Positions 35,155 to 46,017 of a DNA stretch of 64,000 nucleotides are shown here, one piece after another. Position numbers and translations under genes: made by a program. Below the pieces are notes generated by a model. The model saw only the letters and a program-made list of their open reading frames with translations. It was not told where the DNA came from and did no database searches. This DNA comes from Nannobrachium achirus. Lineage: Eukaryota > Chordata > Actinopteri > Myctophiformes > Myctophidae. The stretch spans positions 10,297,737 through 10,361,736 of the forward strand of contig OY997640.1 of NCBI GenBank assembly GCA_963921795.1, given 5' to 3'. Every line of letters starts with the position of its first letter. Position 1 is the first letter of the stretch.

Positions 35155-36015
35155 TTTATGCCCATAAATGGAGATCCCCTCTGTAGAACCAGCCACTGAC
35201 ATCACTGTAATGTCAGGGGAACCAAATCCCTTTTATGCCCATATATGGAGATCCCTGTGATGCCAGGGGAACCAAATCCCTTTTATGCCCATATATGGAG
35301 ATATGGAGATCCCCGTGTTGCCAGGGTAACCAAATCCATTTTATGCCCATATATGGAGATCCCTGTGATGCCAGGGGAACCAAATCCCTTTTACGCCCAT
35401 ATATGGAGATCCCTTATGTCATCAATATTAAGCCCATATCTGTGAATATCTTTGGGTACCAGATGTCTCCATATATGGTTAAATGGTCCGATATACATCA
35501 CTGGCCAGAAGACCAAGAAATGGTGCAACCTCGCCCTTTGCTTTTCTCCCTTAGGCATCTTACTGGTAGGTAGTTTAATGAGGAATGCAGTATGGTGGTA
35601 GGTAGGTAGTTATGGCCTTTGATGTAAGATTTTCACTTTCTAGGATAACTATATTTGCTATTCCCAGATGATGCCCTTTTAGGGTACCCCTCATGCCCAT
35701 ATATGGAGATCCCCAGGCTTTACTAATTAACATAAGTTTTATGCCCATATATGGAGATCATTGTCCCAATGTCATCAGATATATGGGCATAAATGGACAC
35801 AGGCAAACTAGATGGGCTGTATGGATATCCAGATGTGTGATGTAAGTGTTTTATTCCAAATGTGGCACCCCACAGACATATTTCCAGAAACAAAATCCCT
35901 TTCATGCCCATATATGGACATTTCTGATGTCATCAATCCCAGGCCCTGTAAAAAACATGGTTGCTATGGTATGAGCAACTTATGTCTCCATATATGGAGA
36001 TTCAACTTCAATGAG
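35155..36015. repeat. Cluster of CCATATATGG repeats
   Basis: Nine exact CCATATATGG motifs occur, mostly inside TTTTATGCCCATATATGGAG followed by ATCCCTGTGATG. Period is irregular (50-110 bp). The 10-mer fits the CArG-box consensus CC(A/T)6GG. Confidence 0.85.
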
Positions 36016-36087
36016 TAACCATGGCAAACTGTCAACTGCCCGTATGTCTTGATAATTGGTAAAACAAACTTTTGGCCTATTTGTGGA

Positions 36088-36137
36088 GATAAGCGACCAA
36101 CGGTCGCTTATCTCCCGATTAGGGAGTCTTACTGGTA
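36088..36137. mobile_element. GATAAGCGACC hairpin end with GTCTTACTGGTA
   Basis: GATAAGCGACC-AAC-GGTCGCTTATC is an 11-bp stem hairpin. TCCCGATTAGGGAGTCTTAC and TGGTA follow. The same end is at 50398-50445 and, in opposite orientation, at 15183-15216. Confidence 0.75.
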
Positions 36138-36589
36138 GGATTATTATCCTATAAGAAAATATCCAATAGGATCTGTTCCAAAACTGTAAAGGATTCTTAT
36201 AGGATTCTTAATGGGATTTTCTAAAGGATTTTATAATACTATAAGAAGATATCCTATAGGATTTTCTAAAGGATTTTTCTATCGGAATCCTAAAGGATTT
36301 TCTAAAGGATTTTTCTATCAGAAATCCTACAGTTCCAATAAAATCCTATTGGAACTTTGAAAAATCCTATTGGATTTCCAAAGTTCGATATAACCCTATA
36401 GGATCCTATTGGAACTTTGCAAAATCCTATCGGATTTTCTAAAGTGCCGATAGAATCCTATAGGACTGTATTGGAAATTTGTAAAAACCAATATGATCCT
36501 ATAGGATTTTCAAAATCCAATAGAATCCTATTGGAAATTTCAAAGATCCTATAGGATTTTTTGACTATTGGAACTTTACAAAATCCAAT

Positions 36590-37330
36590 TGGATTTTGCA
36601 AAGCTCCAATAGGATCCTATTGGACTTTCCAAAGTTAGATATAACCCAATAGGATCCTATTGGAACTTTACAAAATCCAATTGGATGTTGCAAAGTTCCA
36701 ATAGGATCCTATTGGACTTTCCAAAGTTAGATATAACCCAATAGGATCCTATTGGAACTTTGCAAAATCCTTTTGCAAAGTTCCAATAGGATCCTATTGG
36801 ACTTTCCAAAGTTAGATATAACCCAATAGGATCCTATTGGAACTTTACAAAATCCAATTGGATTTTGCAAAGTTCCAATAGGATCCTATTGGACTTTCCA
36901 AAGTTAGATATAACCCAATAGGATCCTATTGGAACTTTACAAAATCCAATTGGATTTTGCAAAGTTCCAATAGGATCCTATTGGACTTTCCAAAGTTAGA
37001 TATAACCCAATAGGATCCTATTGGAACTTTACAAAATCCAATTGGATTTTGTAAAGTTCCAATAGGATCCTATTGGACTTTCCAAAGTTAGATATAACCC
37101 AATAGGATCCTATTGGAACTTTACAAAATCCAATTGGATTTTGCAAAGTTCCAATAGGATCCTATTGGACTTTCCAAAGTTAGATATAACCCAATAGGAT
37201 CCTATTGGAACTTTACAAAATCCAATTGGATTTTGCAAAGTTCCAATAGGATCCTATTGGACTTTACAGAGTTAGATATAACCCAATAGGATCCTATTGG
37301 AACTTTACAAAATCCTATTGGATTTTCTAA
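36590..37330. repeat. 92-bp satellite, about 8 tandem units
   Basis: Each unit contains GGACTTTCCAAAGTTAGATA, TAACCCAATAGGATCCTATT, GGAACTTTACAAAATCCAAT and TGGATTTTGCAAAGTTCCAA. CCAATAGGATCCTATTGG is an 18-bp perfect palindrome present twice per unit, and AAAATCCAATTGGATTTT is a second one. One unit is shortened near 36770. Confidence 0.95.
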
Positions 37331-37504
37331 AGTACCGATAGAATCCTATAGGACTGTATTGGAAATTTGTGAAAAACCAATATGATCCTATAGGATTTTC
37401 AAAATCCTATAGGATTATATTGGAAATTTCGAAGATCCTATAGGATTTTTTGACTAGGGGGGTGAACTGCCAAGCGGGCAAAAGGATCTATTAGCCTACC
37501 TGCC

Positions 37505-37718
37505 CTGGCCAAAATATCCTTTAGGATCCTGATAGAAAAATCCTTTCGAAAATCCCATTAAGAATCCTATAAGAATCCTTTACAGTTTTGGAACAGATCC
37601 TATTGGATATTTTCTTATAGGATAATCCTATAAGAAAATATCCAATAGGATCTGTTCCAAAACTGTAAAGGATTCTTATAGGATTTTCTATCAGAATCCT
37701 AAAGGATATTTTGGCCAG
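37505..37718. repeat. Complete fold-back copy, GGCCAAAATATCC ends
   Basis: The left end CTGGCCAAAATATCCTTTAG and right end CTAAAGGATATTTTGGCCAG mirror each other. The arms of about 105 bp pair along nearly the whole length, turning at TTCTTATAGGATAATCCTAT. It looks like an intact small fold-back element. Partial relatives are at 34497-34795, 37920-38030 and 38085-38212. Confidence 0.9.
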
Positions 37719-37919
37719 ATATCATACATTTCTATGGTATTGTAATGCCTCAGGTGCCCGAGTCCTGTTCTGATGCTCTCCGCCATGGGTGTTTAGACAT
37801 ACAGTGTTAGATTGTGACATTATCATTGACATTGTGAGTGAGATTCGAATTTACTACCTCTGGTGCATGAAACCTGTGCTGATCCTCTGCGCCACAGCTC
37901 CTGTTAATAATGTTGGGTG

Positions 37920-38715
37920 TTTAGGATTCTGATAGAAAATCCCATTAAGAATCCTATAAGAATCCTTTACAGTTTTGGAACAGATCCTATTGGATATTTT
38001 CTTATAGGATAATAATCCTATAAGAAAAATCCAATAGTATTTCAATCATTTCCCCTAAACAAATCCTATTGGATTATTTCTTATAGGATTATTATCCTAT
38101 AAGAAAATATCCAATAGGATCTGTTCCAAAACTGTAAAGGATTCTTATAGGATTCTTAATGGGATTTTCTAAAGGATTTTTCTATCAGAATCCTAAAGGA
38201 TATTTTGGCCCTGTACAGACAGACATACATACACCTATTTTCTTGGATTATTAGTTGAATGGGCTACCTAATATCTATGTATTACCTTATTATGTTTAAT
38301 CTGGTATAGGTGAACATTGTATATTAATTTTAGAATCCTATTAAAAAGATTCTATTGGTACACTGGAAAATGATATCGGATTCTTAATAGAATTCATTGA
38401 ATCTTCAAAGTTCCAATATAATCCTATAGGGTTCTGTTGGAACCTTTGACATTTCTACAGGGTATATTGGAACTTTAAAAAAATCCTAAAGTTCCAATAA
38501 AATCCTATTGGAACTTTGAAAAATCCTATTGGATTTCCAAAGTTCGATATAACCCTATAGGATCCTACTTTGCAAAATCCAATCGGATTTTCTATATAGA
38601 ATCCTATAGGACTGTATTGGAAATTTGTAAAAACCAATATGATCCTATAGGATTTTCAAAATCCAATAGAATCCTATTGGAAATTTCAAAGATCCTATAG
38701 GATTTCTTTACTATG
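37920..38715. repeat. Further diverged GGATCCTATTGG satellite blocks
   Basis: Fold-back pieces (37920-38030, 38045-38212) are followed by a diverged array (38330-38715) with AAAGTTCCAATA, AATCCTATTGGAACTTTG and TATAGGATTTTCAAAATCCA. It stops at AGGATTTCTTTACTATGG, a degenerate form of the domain boundary seen at 37459. Confidence 0.85.
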
Positions 38716-39031
38716 GTGCGAGACAGTCCATCTAGTGCAATATGCCAAATGTCATGCTGATTGCACGCATCAGACGGACTGGCAAGGACAGGTCTAGTTT
38801 GAATGTCTCAACATCGCAACTGACTTTATTCAAATCTTGTGCGTGCGTGAGCTCTTGAAGCCAATGAAAGCAGCGCTGCTCTGTGTGTATGGCTGTGGGG
38901 AATGACAGGGAAGTGATCCGACAGAGGGACTGTCAATCAACATCAGCCGTTGCGGACTGGAGGCAGACAGAATTGTGTTCCTATGCGCTTAGTCTGGGAG
39001 CGTATTATTATTTTTTTTGTGTGAACACGGC

Positions 39032-39036
<5 letters not shown>

Positions 39037-39097
<61 letters not shown>

Positions 39098-39116
39098 GCG
39101 TGTGTGTGTGTGTGTG
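39037..39116. repeat. (TG)n microsatellite
   Basis: About 38 units with two CG interruptions near the end. Confidence 0.95.
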
Positions 39117-39139
39117 TTTTATTTATTTTAAAGTCCAAC

Positions 39140-39405
39140 TAACTAGTATATATCGTCATTGTCCGGAGGAAACCTTGTATGTCCAAGACCATTCGTTTAG
39201 TATTTATCATGTTAAAAATGAACTAAACTAGTGAGAACAGCAGATCTACAAGCACACAACGCCTCGCACCGCGAGGCGTTGTGTGCGACGGCCTTGTATG
39301 ATGAAGCAGGGCTTTACTTTGAGAAAAAAAGAATTACAAATTTGAAACTTGGAGATACGAGGTTTCTGCCCGACAGTGACGATATCCTAACATCCCTATT
39401 CTGGG
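39140..39405. mobile_element. MITE fragment with central hairpin (CGTTGTCGGGTGG family)
   Basis: The copy is related to 8800-9045 with the hairpin module at 39232-39288 (AGCAGATCTACAAGCACACA, GCGAGGCGTTGTGTGC). The right half of the hairpin is truncated: TTGTAGATC is missing and the flank GACGGCCTTGTATGATGAAG follows at once. Confidence 0.75.
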
Positions 39406-39516
39406 CATGGTAGGCAAGCATTCTGCTATAACAGTCAATCATTCAGCAAATATAGCAAATCTATCACGATATGTGAGCTTGTACATGGATCTATTTCAGT
39501 TATAGTTTAGGTGGTT

Positions 39517-39550
39517 ATTGCGACCGTAGGTCGCAGTTTACTGTGAGAAA
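39517..39550. repeat. GCGACCGTAGGTCGC hairpin end
   Basis: ATTGCGACCGTAGGTCGCAG followed by TTTACTGT. The GCGACC/GGTCGC stem recurs at 49612, 50402, 36091 and, reversed, near 60325. Confidence 0.7.
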
Positions 39551-39604
39551 CGGCACATGCTCTGATGTCACTGTGATGTCAGGGGAACCACTCTTAACTC
39601 TTAT

Positions 39605-39856
39605 GGGGGCGGCATAGCTCAGGGGTAGAGAAACCGTTATTAGAGCACGAAAGGGTTCCCAGTTCGAATCCGGGCTCCCCCTGAGATAATGTCGAAGAGT
39701 CCTTGGGCAAGACTCTGAACTCCTAATTGCTCCCGGTGAGTAGGTTGGTGCCTTGCATGGTTTCCTCCGCCACCGGTGTATGAATGTGTGTGTGAATGGG
39801 TGAATGTAATGCACAATCTATGTAAAGCGCTTTGGATAAATGCACCATTTACCATT
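39605..39856 (+). mobile_element. tRNA-derived SINE
   Basis: The head resembles a tRNA gene. It has an A-box-like TAGCTCAGGGGTAGAG at 39615-39630 and a B-box-like AGTTCGAATCC at 39661-39671, the internal RNA polymerase III promoter. The body has GTCCTTGGGCAAGACTCTGA, GTTGGTGCCTTGCATGG and GTGTGTGAATGGGTGAATG, ending AAAGCGCTTTGGATAAATGC. Retrotransposition would depend on a partner LINE. The minus-strand copy at 10876-11102 is the same family. Confidence 0.93.
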
Positions 39857-40106
39857 TTACAGTCTTTTTTTTTATACACCTGACACCGTGGTTCCCCTGA
39901 CACATCACTGTGACATCACGGGTGACATCACAGTGATATCAGATACTCCGAGCAGGGTTCGTACAAAACAGTGTGGGCTCGCATGGAACACCATGTATGG
40001 GCACAAAGATCTACCCTTTGGCTGCTCCTCATTGGCTAAGGGCCTGCCCCTGCCCTGCCTTTGTACTTTCGGACATTTTTTCTTTCCTTTTCTTTTAGGA
40101 GAATAA

Positions 40107-40844
40107 CCTTGGTCTATAAAGTTTTGCTATAACATAGTGATATAACTTACTGGTCTCGAGCCCACGTGTTGTTGTTATTTATATCACATGTTGGTGGTGA
40201 TGTCACCAAGAACGATGCTCCTCGTTGGCTAAGGGGCCTGCCTTTGTACTGTCTGTAATTTTTTTGAGGAGTGTGACGCACTGTGATTGGCCGAATAAAA
40301 GGCGCGCTGTGATTGGCCGAATGAAAGTCATACTGACACGCATGGACTTAAGGCCCTTTCCCACTGGGCCAGATAACAGATAAAGAAATCTCTTTCTCCA
40401 GATATTTTTCCATTCAAAGTGGATGGTAGATACAGATAAAAAAATCAAACCTCGGTTCGAAGTAAAGCGGTGAATCTTAGTATACAATTGTCTGGAGAGC
40501 CGGTATGACAGCCGGTATAATGCCTATAGTGCATTTGCTTTTGCTCTTGTGCGGCTATTTGTCACTGCTGCTTTCTTCTCTTTTCTTACTTGAATTTTTT
40601 GTTGGGTTTCTATAGATATCCACTCCTTTTGTTGATAATATTCTACATGTACAGGACAGATAAAACCTCTATTCTGAATTGTTATTTGAATAAGGTTTTT
40701 ATAGTAGCATTAGTTGTGGATGCAGTAGGTGAGAACTATTGCATGTACAGGACAGATAGAACCTGAAGGCCAAATTATCATGTGAAGCTTGACCAATCCT
40801 CAAAGTATCCATTTATCAGACCGGGAGGGACACTACACACATAT
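40107..40844. other. Unassigned; no gene
   Basis: TTGGCTAAGGGGCCTGCC-type segments are shared with 40030 and 47310, and GATTGGCCGAAT occurs twice near 40290-40320. No open frame shows coding character. Confidence 0.4.
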
Positions 40845-41165
40845 TCTGGACGTACAGGACAGATAAAACCTATTCATTCTGAACTGAAATGGCCATATAT
40901 GGACATGGGACACACATTTTGCTTTTTGAAAAAGCCTATTCATTCTGGACTGATATTCTGGACGTACGGGACAGAAAAAACCTGTTCATTCTGGCCTGGA
41001 GTGACCATATATGGACATGAGGTGACATACATTGTGTTTTTGAAAAACCCTGTTCATTCTGGACTGAGATCACCATATATGGAAATTAAACACACATTTT
41101 GTTTTTGAAAAAACCTGTTCATTCTGGACTGAAATGACCATATATGGGCATGGGACACACAAAGC
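40845..41165. repeat. Irregular tandem repeat with CCATATATGG, ~4 units
   Basis: Units contain CTGTTCATTCTGGACTGA, ACCATATATGGACATGGGAC and ACATTTTGTTTTTGAAAAA. Four exact CCATATATGG motifs lie here and a fifth at 41382. The unit differs from the TTATGCCCATATATGGAG type, so the shared 10-mer stands out. Confidence 0.8.
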
Positions 41166-41821
41166 CACTCATACAGTAGGAAGCGGTTTTCACCGCTTCA
41201 AAAAATATCTGTGGCAGATAGTTTTTTATTGAGGTCAAATAAAATGTCAAAATACTCGACTTTTGCCTATGTTTTAGCTGCTTCCCCTGCCATTACTGTA
41301 CTTGCACAATGTACAGTTGTACAAAACACAGCTGATCCAACCAATATGCCCATAAAAGGGACAAGGACTGACAGATAGATCTCCATATATGGGCATGTAT
41401 GTGATTTACGTCACAGTGAGAAATGTGTGCAGACAAAAAATGCCATGCAAAGCCAAAGTCACTGATGGATGAATTGCAACTGTGTCTGTGTAAATCGGTG
41501 TTGTTAGGAATGATGTCAACGGTTTGTGTTGTGTGACATCAGACCAGAGCTCTGGTCAGCCTGAATATGATGTGACGCAGTTTTTAAATGTCCACATTTA
41601 GTCTGAGATCGACGAAGAGAAGGCCTTTCCAGATCCATGGAGACATAGACAACTAGAGAGGGAGAAAGAGATTGGCAGAGAATATAATTAAAACCTAACA
41701 TTTCCAGCCTGCAAGAGACAAATAAACGCCTTCCAATTCACAGTCAAAGTAACAGAAGCTGTGACCATAAACCAATCTTCCAAGACGCAGCTCTCCTGTT
41801 CTGGTCCTACTCCATGAAGAC
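41166..41821. other. Upstream region of the zinc-finger gene
   Basis: No upstream coding exon could be identified. An in-frame TAA lies at 41768-41770, so the open frame cannot extend far above the ATG. The exact promoter is not visible. Confidence 0.4.
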
Positions 41822-42913
41822 ATGAAGAGCTTCCCCAACAACCTATACTGTCAAATGATGAGGAATGGACAGTGCCCCTCATCTTCCTCTCTGAAAATCA
41901 CCAGGTGTGTAACCAGCCAGAAACAAGGAGACACTGACCAGCCAAGATCTTGCGAGGACTTCGACTCAGCCAGGAGCAGTAAAGACACTTCTGATGACTT
42001 ACACATGAAAGGAAACCTCATTGAGGTATCGTCTCTGAACAAACACCAGCATGTCCACACCAAAGAAAAACCTTTCCAGTGTAAACAGTGTGAGAAGAGT
42101 TTCTGTGTGTTCGGTTGCCTGAAGAGGCACCAGCGTATCCACACAGGAGAAAAACCCTTTGTGTGTAAACGGTGTGACAAGGGTTTCAGTCGGCTAGGCA
42201 ACCTGAAGACACACCAGCGTGTCCACACTGGAGAAAAACCCTTTGTGTGTCAACAATGTGACAAGAGTTTCAGTCAGCTAGGCAACCTGAAGACACACCA
42301 GCGTGTCCACACTGGAGAAAAACCCTTTGTGTGTAAACAGTGTGACAAGGGTTTCAGTGAGTTAGGTATCCTAAAGAAACACCAGCGTGTCCATACAGGA
42401 GAAAAACCCTTTGTGTGTCAACAATGTGACAAGAGTTTCAACCAGTTAGGTCACCTGAAGACACACCAGCGTACCCACACTGGAGAAAAACCCTTTGTGT
42501 GTAAACAGTGTGACAAGGGTTTCAGTCAGTTAGTGATTCTGAAGACACACCAGCGTGTCCACACAGGAGAAAAACCCTTTGTGTGTCAACAATGTGACAA
42601 GAGTTTCAGTGTGTTAAGTACCCTGAAGACACACCAGCGTGTCCACACAGGAGAAAACCCCTTTGTGTGTGAACAGTGTGACAAGGGTTTTAATCAACTA
42701 GGTACTCTGAAGAGGCACCAGCGTGTCCACACAGGAGAAAAACCCTTTGTGTGTAAACAGTGTGACAAGGGTTTCAGTGAGTTGGGTTCTCTGAGGAAGC
42801 ACCAGCGTGTCCACACTGGAGAAAGACCCTTTGTGTGTAAACAATGTGACAAGGGTTTCAGTGACTTAAGTAACCTAAAAAGACACCAGCGTGTCCACAG
42901 CGGAAAAAAATGA
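41822..42913 (+). CDS. C2H2 zinc-finger protein with ten tandem fingers
   Basis: The 363-residue product is predicted to be a nuclear DNA-binding protein. Residues 1-84 are a hydrophilic leader with DFDSARSSKD, resembling the leader before the finger array in many fish zinc-finger proteins, and a worn finger lacking its cysteines (SSLNKHQHVH, about 70-79). Ten complete C-x2-C-x12-H-x3-H fingers follow at 28-residue spacing from residue 85, joined by TGEKP-type linkers. Fingers 2-7 alternate between CK(R/Q)CDKGF and CQQCDKSF forms, showing expansion by two-finger blocks. Helix positions -1,2,3,6 read VGCR, RGNT, QGNT, EGIK, QGHT, QVIT, VSTT, QGTR, EGSK, DSNR. The start is the first ATG after the in-frame stop at 41768. 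No KRAB, SCAN or FiNZ domain is visible, so a 5' exon may be missing. The AAAATCACCAG/GTGTGT at 41895 could be an alternative donor. The target is unknown. Confidence 0.88.
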   Translation: MKSFPNNLYCQMMRNGQCPSSSSLKITRCVTSQKQGDTDQPRSCEDFDSARSSKDTSDDLHMKGNLIEVSSLNKHQHVHTKEKPFQCKQCEKSFCVFGCLKRHQRIHTGEKPFVCKRCDKGFSRLGNLKTHQRVHTGEKPFVCQQCDKSFSQLGNLKTHQRVHTGEKPFVCKQCDKGFSELGILKKHQRVHTGEKPFVCQQCDKSFNQLGHLKTHQRTHTGEKPFVCKQCDKGFSQLVILKTHQRVHTGEKPFVCQQCDKSFSVLSTLKTHQRVHTGENPFVCEQCDKGFNQLGTLKRHQRVHTGEKPFVCKQCDKGFSELGSLRKHQRVHTGERPFVCKQCDKGFSDLSNLKRHQRVHSGKK

Positions 42914-43014
42914 CACAGTGCTTTTATACCAGCTTTGGCCTTGTGGACTAGCCTTGCTGAGGTGGTGACATCACTGAGAACGCTGAGGAGAAAGTAATGT
43001 GAAATCTAATAATA

Positions 43015-43260
43015 CTAGAAGCTATCGGGGACCGGCCTACTCGGTAACGATGTAAATAGCGAATGAATGCTCCTCCCTTTAATGCAAACCTCATTTGACC
43101 ATCTGTTTACCTGTGTCCATTTATACCCATATACTGTGTGGAGATATCTGTCTGCGTCCATTTTATGTCCATATATGGAGATCTTTGTATCTGTCTGTCT
43201 GTGTCCTTTTATGCCCATATATGGATATCTCTGTATCTGTCTGTCTGTGTCCCTTTATGC
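43015..43260 (-). mobile_element. Helitron-like 3' end, minus strand
   Basis: Read on the minus strand the element runs GGTTTGCATTAAAGGGAGG, TTACCGAGTAGGCCGGTCCC, then GATAGCTTCTAG followed by T. It ends in CTAG next to T, as Helitrons do, and matches the plus-strand 3' end at 46650. Its outer part holds two CCATATATGG motifs. It lies about 100 bp after the zinc-finger stop codon, so it may sit in that gene's 3' untranslated region. Confidence 0.65.
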
Positions 43261-45589
43261 CGACATGAATTATGTTGGCACCCGTGCCCTAAGGTTGCCT
43301 ACCCCTGCCGACATCGTGGTGTGTCTTTGCACAAAAGCAGGTTTTAAAACCAACAGGCTTATTTATGGTGACAACGATGGCAATGACAACATAGCTGTTC
43401 CTCTTGGAAGTTCAGGTTTAATACTAGAGATACTGTTCCTACGAAACAGTGTGGGCTGGCTTGTAAAAAAAATGTTTTAAAAAGAAATAAAATAGAAATA
43501 AAAATTCGTAATCTATCTATAAATGCGAGAAGTCTCTGCGTGTCTGTCTGTCTGTCTGCGTGTATGTAATCCGCGTATCTCGAGAACCGTTCGTCCCACC
43601 GGCTTCAGATTCGGCACGCGCGTTCCCCGCCGCGGCACGGAGTGCAGTGCCGGGTCTCGACCCGACCCGACGCGCGGTTTTCCCGAACCGGCGCGAAACG
43701 TTCGGAATCTCCTTATGCGGGGTTGATTGTTGACATCAGGCTGTTCCGGAGGAAATCGGCGTAAGCTCTGACTCATTGTGACATCACTTCATAAAAGGCT
43801 CTGACATCACGTACGCCACATGAGTCAACAAAAAATCTCTGTGAGTGTGTATGTATGTATGTAATCCGCGTATCTCGAGAACCGTTCGTCCCACGGGCAC
43901 GCGCGTTCTCCATATATGGGCGTTCGTCCCACGGGCACGCGCGTTCTCCATATATGGGCATAAAATGAATGCCCCCATATATATGGGCGTTCGTCCCACG
44001 GGCACGCGCGTTCTCCATATATGGGCATAAAATGAATGCCCCCATATATGGGCATAAAATGGATTGCAGACAGACAGATACAGATATCTCCATATATGGA
44101 CATAAATGGACAGAGGCAAACAGATGGTCAAAGATCTCCATATATGGGCATAAAATGGACGCAGACAGACAGATACAGATATCTCCATATATGGGCATAA
44201 ATGGACACAGGCAAACAGATGTTCAAAACGGGTCCTATGACAACAGGTATAATGAGGTTTGCATTAAAGGGGGAACCGGCACTGTGTCTGCAACACAGTT
44301 GGAGGCACAGACAGATACTCCATATATGGGCATAAAATGGACGCAGATAGACACATATCTCCATATATGGGCATAAAATGGACCCAGAACTATAACTGCA
44401 GTGATCTCCATATATGAACATAAAATGGCCGCCGACAGACAGACAGACAGATACAGATATCTCCATATATGGGCATAAATGGACACAGGCAGACAGATGG
44501 TCAAAACGGGTCCTATGAAAACAGGTAATGTCATCAGTATGACGTAACCGAACCACGGGTATGATGGGTATTGCCTAACAACCGGAGGGGCATCATTCCC
44601 CACGGGTGGCAAAGCAAAGAGGCTGCAAGCGTATACTGCTCAAGATGAAGACAGACAGATACAGAGATATCCATATATGGGCATAAAATGGACGCTGACA
44701 AACTAAATAAAATAAATAAATGGGGTTTGCGTTAAAGGGTGGTAGGCCGGTCCCCGACTAGACGATTGGCCGCCGAAGGGAAGAGATCTCCATATATGGG
44801 CATAAAAGGGACACAGACAGACAGATACAGAGATCTCCAAATATGGGCATAAAATGGACACAGACATACAGATATCTCCATATATGGGCATGATATATCC
44901 ATATATGGGCATAAATGGACCCAGGCAAACAGATGGTCAAAACGGGTCCTATGACAACAGTTATAATGGGGTTTGCATTAAAGGGTGGGACACAGACAGA
45001 CAGATACAGAGATCTCCAAATATGGGCATAAAATGGACGCAGACATACAGATATCTCCATATATGGGCATGATATATCCATATATGGGCATAAATTGACC
45101 CAGGCAAACAGATGGTCAAAACGGGTCCTATGACAACAGTTATAATGGGGTTTGCATTAAAGGGTGGGGCATTCATTCCCTATGTACATCGCTCCTGAGT
45201 ATGCCGGCACCCGACTAGACGCTTGGCCGCCCAAAGGGCAGAGATTCCATATACCGTGCTGATTGTTGATGTATGTAATCCGCGTATCTCGAGAACCGTT
45301 CTTCCCACCGGCACGCGCGTTCTCCAGATATGGGCATAAAATGAATGCCCGAATGCGGAGCTGATGTCTGACATCAGAGTTTTCCGCAACCGGTACTGGT
45401 TGTGCAGAGATCTCCATATATGGGCATAAGGGGACAAAGGCAAACAGATGGTCAAAACGGGTCCTATGACAACAGGTATATTGGGGTTTGCATTAAAGGG
45501 TGGGGACAAAGGCAAACAGATGGTCAAAACGTGTCCTATGACAACAGGTATATTGGGGTTTGTATTAAAGGGTGGGGCATTCATGGGGT

Positions 45590-45725
45590 CCGCTCCAAAA
45601 AAGAAAATAAAAGAGACAAAGACAAACATAAGACAAGCAACAAAGCGTGGGACTGGGAGGATGACTTGAATGATGCAGATTTAAGCAGGCTGTGTATTCC
45701 GCTTAAAGAAGAAACAAACAAAAAG
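45590..45725 (+). other. Unique coding-like segment inside the Helitron-like block
   Basis: Between repeat units lies about 135 bp that is unlike them. It reads in one frame as a lysine-rich stretch followed by NKAWDWEDDLNDADLSRLCI. Helitrons are known to pick up host fragments, and this could be one, but I recognise no protein. Confidence 0.3.
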
Positions 45726-46017
45726 CGACAGAGATCTCATATATGGGCATAAAATGGACGCAGATAAACAGATATCTCCATATACGGGCATAAAGGGACA
45801 CAGACAGACAGATACAGAGATCTCCATATATGGGCATAAAATGGACGCAAATAGACAGATATCTCCATATATGGGCATATATGGGCATAAAATGGACCCA
45901 GAACTATATCTGCTGTGATCTCCATATATGGACATAAAATGGACGCCGACAGACAGACAGATACAGATATCTCCATATATGGGCATAAATGGACACAGGC
46001 AAACAGATGGTCAAAAC

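Larger units (their letters stand above)
34488..37459. repeat. Self-complementary satellite domain bounded by inverted CCCTAGTCAAAAAATCCT
   Basis: A 25-bp sequence beginning CCCTAGTCAAAAAATCCT at 34488 recurs inverted and ends at 37459. Between them lie a fold-back block (34497-34795), a block of CCATATATGG repeats (35155-36015), and a long AATAGGATCCTATTGG satellite (36138-37440). This layout could be one large non-autonomous element with a nested cargo, or a chance arrangement of satellite blocks. Confidence 0.6.

Noticed and set aside
39605-39680. Functional tRNA gene
   Set aside because: A-box and B-box-like motifs are present, but the anticodon arm and 3' acceptor half are not tRNA-like and a SINE body follows.
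41851-42228. 125-residue minus-strand frame over the zinc-finger gene
   Set aside because: Antisense shadow of the finger repeats.
43773-46000. Many frames of 70-150 residues with PYMEI/YAHIW motifs
   Set aside because: They are translations of the CCATATATGGGCATAAA repeat in different frames.
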